A stretch of 64,000 nt of DNA. It comes from Bacillota bacterium. GTDB lineage: Bacteria; Bacillota; Sulfobacillia; Sulfobacillales; Sulfobacillaceae. Below, piece by piece: positions 61,664 to 64,000 of this stretch. The stretch lies in the NCBI GenBank assembly GCA_021797825.1, contig JAJZZA010000003.1, forward strand, positions 25,872 to 89,871, written 5' to 3'. The translations under genes and the position numbers were made by a program. The notes beneath the pieces were generated by a model, which ran no database searches, was not told the DNA's origin, and saw only the letters and a list, made by a program, of their open reading frames with translations. Every line of letters starts with the position of its first letter. The first letter of the stretch is position 1.

Positions 61664-63559
61664 TCATCGACTCAACAGGGTGCCGACGTACTGCAGTATC
61701 GCATTGCCGCATTCCGAACAGTACCCATCGTGCGCAATCAGGCGATTAGCCACGTCGTTGAGCTTGCGGAGTTGATCCTGGTCCGGAGTGCGGGTCGACG
61801 TGGTGATTTTTACCACGTTTTTCAAATCGCTGAACAGCTTGGCTTCGATGGCCTGTCTGAGTCCGCTATGCGACTGATAGCGAAAACGTTCCGCTCGGCG
61901 TGCCAGCGTTGAGATCCTAATCAAAATTTCCTCACGAAAGGCGCGTTTAGCATTTTCCGTGATGCCGATCTGCTCCTCAATAGAGCGCATCAGCTTCTCG
62001 TCCGGCTCCATTTCCTCGTCGGTCAAGGGATCGGTGAGGCGGGTCTGGTTGACATACGCCTCAATGTTGTCCAGATAGTTGTTCAATAACGTCTGCGCCG
62101 ATTCCTCGAAAGAATAGACAAAGGCCTTTTGCACTTCGATTTTGGCCATTTCGTCATACTCTTTGCGAGTCTCGTAGATGAGGTTCAAGAGCCTGTCGCG
62201 CTCCTCGGCGGCCAGTCCGGTATGTTGCTCCAGCCCGTCCTTGAGCGCTTTCAAGGCGTCGAGCGGATTGATACAGCGCACCCCTGGTTTGACCAGGGCG
62301 GAAGACAGTCGATTGATGACGTAGCGCGGGGAGATGCCGGTCATGCCTTCCACCGGGAATTCTTCGTGCAGTTCGCGCACGTCTTTGGCGGTGTAGCCTT
62401 CCACGGTCTGATCATCCAACAGCTTAAGTTTCTTCATTAGAGACATGCCTTGTTTTTTGGACGCTTGCAATCGCGATAAGACCGCAAAGATGCTGGCCGT
62501 TCGCAACGTGTGGGGCGCTAGATGCACATCGCGCAATCCTGAATGATGAATCAGTTTTTGGTAGATCCGCATTTCATCCTGAACACGCAGATTGTACGGA
62601 ACCCGGATCAGAATCATCCGGTCACGTAGCGCTTCATTTTTCTTGTTGTCAACAAAACTGAGGAACTCCGCCTCATTGCTGTGGGACGTGATCGCCTCGT
62701 CAGCGTATATCATCGAATACCTTCCCGTTTTGATATTTTGCTCTTGCGCCAACGTGAGCAGGCTGTAGAGAAACTTCTCGTCACTTTTCAGCATCTCAAT
62801 GAACTCCATCAATCCGCGGTTGGCGACGTTGAGTTCCCCATCAAAGCGATAGGCCCGGGGGTCCGATTCCGCACCGTACTCCCCGATGGTCGCCAGGTCA
62901 ATCGATCCGGTGAGTTCGCTGATGTCTTGGCTCTTCGGGTCACTGGGGGAAAAGGTGCCGATTCCCACCCGGTTCTTTTCGGAAATGACCACGCGCTCTA
63001 CCGGCATCTCCTCAATCCGTCCCTGATGGGTGCTGTCCAGTCGCAGTTGGCAAACCGGACACAAGTCCCCTTCGATATAGAGGCCGTACTCGCGCAAGAC
63101 CTCGTCACGGAGAGCGCGGGGCACCAGATGAAGCGGCTCTTCATGCATGGGGCATCCCGCGATCCCGTACAAAGCGCCGACGGCTGTCCGCGAGTAGTTC
63201 TCCAGACCCCGTTTCAGCAGGGCGACGAGCGTCGACTTCCCTCCCCCGACTGGGCCCATCAGCACCAAGATCCGTTTGCGGACCTCGAGTCTTTGCGCTG
63301 CGGAGTGAAAATAGTCCACCAACTGCTCGAGGGACCGATCCAAGCCGAACAGGTCCTGGGAAAAGAATCGGTATCGGCGGCTGCCGTCCGCGCGGGTCTC
63401 TACACCGGCTTCGGCGATCATGTCATAAATGCGGGCATGAGATAACCGCGCCAATTCAGGCTGTTCGCACACGCGGCCAAAATAGTCGCGGAAGGTTCCC
63501 GTCCAGCGCAGTTCGTCTTCTGCGCTGTGATAGGCACCTAAGCGTTCCCAGAGATCCAT
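61664..63559 (-). CDS. prkA: serine protein kinase PrkA
   Basis: 631 residues, the same length as B. subtilis PrkA. The N-terminal AAA domain has Walker A MGPVGGGKST near residue 100 and Walker-B-like MIYADEAITSHSNEAE; the C-terminal kinase-like domain includes ISPRYVINRLSSALV and the conserved EEILIRISTLARR segment. PrkA was described as a kinase and later as an AAA protease regulator acting in sporulation under sigma-E. Its C-terminus has a CSEC pair (GYCSECGNAI). The frame is open upstream, but ATG 63559 (MDLWERLGAY) matches family starts and follows GGGGGA. spoVR lies immediately upstream; yhbH, the usual third partner, is not in between. Confidence 0.95.
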   Translation of the reverse strand: MDLWERLGAYHSAEDELRWTGTFRDYFGRVCEQPELARLSHARIYDMIAEAGVETRADGSRRYRFFSQDLFGLDRSLEQLVDYFHSAAQRLEVRKRILVLMGPVGGGKSTLVALLKRGLENYSRTAVGALYGIAGCPMHEEPLHLVPRALRDEVLREYGLYIEGDLCPVCQLRLDSTHQGRIEEMPVERVVISEKNRVGIGTFSPSDPKSQDISELTGSIDLATIGEYGAESDPRAYRFDGELNVANRGLMEFIEMLKSDEKFLYSLLTLAQEQNIKTGRYSMIYADEAITSHSNEAEFLSFVDNKKNEALRDRMILIRVPYNLRVQDEMRIYQKLIHHSGLRDVHLAPHTLRTASIFAVLSRLQASKKQGMSLMKKLKLLDDQTVEGYTAKDVRELHEEFPVEGMTGISPRYVINRLSSALVKPGVRCINPLDALKALKDGLEQHTGLAAEERDRLLNLIYETRKEYDEMAKIEVQKAFVYSFEESAQTLLNNYLDNIEAYVNQTRLTDPLTDEEMEPDEKLMRSIEEQIGITENAKRAFREEILIRISTLARRAERFRYQSHSGLRQAIEAKLFSDLKNVVKITTSTRTPDQDQLRKLNDVANRLIAHDGYCSECGNAILQYVGTLLSR

Positions 63560-63686
63560 TGGGTATTTCCCCCTTGACTGGCAGAGTATCCGTCTTCTTT
63601 TGGTAGCGCTGGGCGATGGCCCTAAACGCCCGAGGTCCGCGACTTCGCCGGCGGCTGCGGCACAACCGCCAGACCCCATCGGGAAA

Positions 63687-63992
63687 TCACAGCATCAGTT
63701 TGGTGTTGGCTTTGCCATCGTAGCTCAGCACCAGCGGCCGCTTGTCCGTCACCGTTTCCAGGTGTACCGGCCGTCCCCATAGACGGTACACGTGGTGCAA
63801 GGTGCGTTCGGCATACGGCAGGTCCAAATCGGTGCCTTCATGGCGATGAATCAGATAAAGTTCCCCACGGCGATTGAAATCGCCATCGTCGACCTCGATG
63901 ACCGGGATGCCGCCATGCACCAAATCCCGGGTCAACTGGTCGCGCACCGCGGCCCACCCCCGGGTCTTGACCACAATACGGTCCTGCTCCGG
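63687..63992 (-). CDS. spoVR: SpoVR-family protein, C-terminal segment with an in-frame stop upstream
   Basis: About 100 residues matching the C-terminus of SpoVR (WAAVRDQLTRDLVHGG, DDGDFNRRGELYLIHRHEG, YAERTLHHVYRLWGRPVHLE, LSYDGKANTKLML). SpoVR acts in spore cortex formation and usually travels with prkA and yhbH. The matching frame meets a TAG at 63995-63993, five bases from the window end; the first start codon after it is GTG 63974. A normal SpoVR has about 450 or more residues, so the gene is either broken by a nonsense or frameshift change here or carries a sequence error. The part beyond 64000 is not visible. Confidence 0.7.
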   Translation of the reverse strand, partial: PEQDRIVVKTRGWAAVRDQLTRDLVHGGIPVIEVDDGDFNRRGELYLIHRHEGTDLDLPYAERTLHHVYRLWGRPVHLETVTDKRPLVLSYDGKANTKLML

Positions 63993-64000
63993 CTAACCTC

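Noticed and set aside
62681..63445. 254-residue open frame on the plus strand
   Set aside because: Antisense to prkA, which is conserved over its full length.

Overview
The window is GC-rich chromosomal DNA with tight, often overlapping genes and many GTG/TTG starts. It looks like an endospore-forming, aerobic Bacillota of the Sulfobacillus type. The genus is my inference, from high GC, SpoVK/PdaB/PrkA/SpoVR/SleB-type sporulation genes together with a 2-oxoglutarate dehydrogenase, phosphosulfolactate synthase and fatty-acid oxidation genes. I see no rRNA, tRNA, CRISPR array, insertion sequence or prophage.

Layout. 0.2-3 kb: an APC permease, phosphosulfolactate synthase (ComA) and a small VOC protein. 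3-9.5 kb: an E3-like flavoprotein that has lost its redox cysteines, a family-4 uracil-DNA glycosylase, and the odhA-odhB operon. 10-15 kb: a secreted 3D-domain protein, a GDT1-type transporter, a secreted repeat protein, and divergently an ECF sigma factor with a membrane-anchored partner carrying BNR-like repeats. 15-19.4 kb: thiolase, SCP2 protein, acyl-CoA dehydrogenase and a DUF885 peptidase. 19.4-23.4 kb: lexA and the cluster spoVK - small GTPase - ynbB. 24-26 kb: thiC behind a TPP riboswitch. 26-33 kb: a SleB-like hydrolase and the ppx-like - mutS - mutL - miaA operon. 33-41 kb: D,D-carboxypeptidase, DedA, GH18, leucyl aminopeptidase, membrane dipeptidase, ymdB. 41-51 kb: an unknown gene, ferredoxin, recX, recA, DEAD helicase, cinA, an FtsH-like protease with a membrane partner, pgsA, rimO. 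51-58.9 kb: MFS transporter, pdaB, a second carboxypeptidase, rodZ-like, asnS, acyl-CoA dehydrogenase, LON-domain protein. 60-64 kb: an unknown protein, prkA and the end of a spoVR.

Much of the right two thirds recalls the Bacillus subtilis ymfM-pgsA-cinA-recA-ymdB-mutSL-miaA-spoVK-ynbAB-lexA neighbourhood, but rny, spoVS, cotE and hfq are not seen and hflX is replaced by a minimal GTPase.

The most interesting signals are: a pair of divergent ECF-type promoters (GTAACC-N13/14-GGCGTT) linking the sigma/anti-sigma-like pair to the secreted repeat protein; the cysteine-less E3 homologue next to odhAB; the compact membrane protease with a coupled partner; a sigma-G-like promoter before pdaB; nine intergenic sites with an extended -10 (TGn + hexamer); and an in-frame stop in the spoVR segment at the window edge. 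Several gaps, the largest 1.25 kb and 1.1 kb, hold nothing I recognise.
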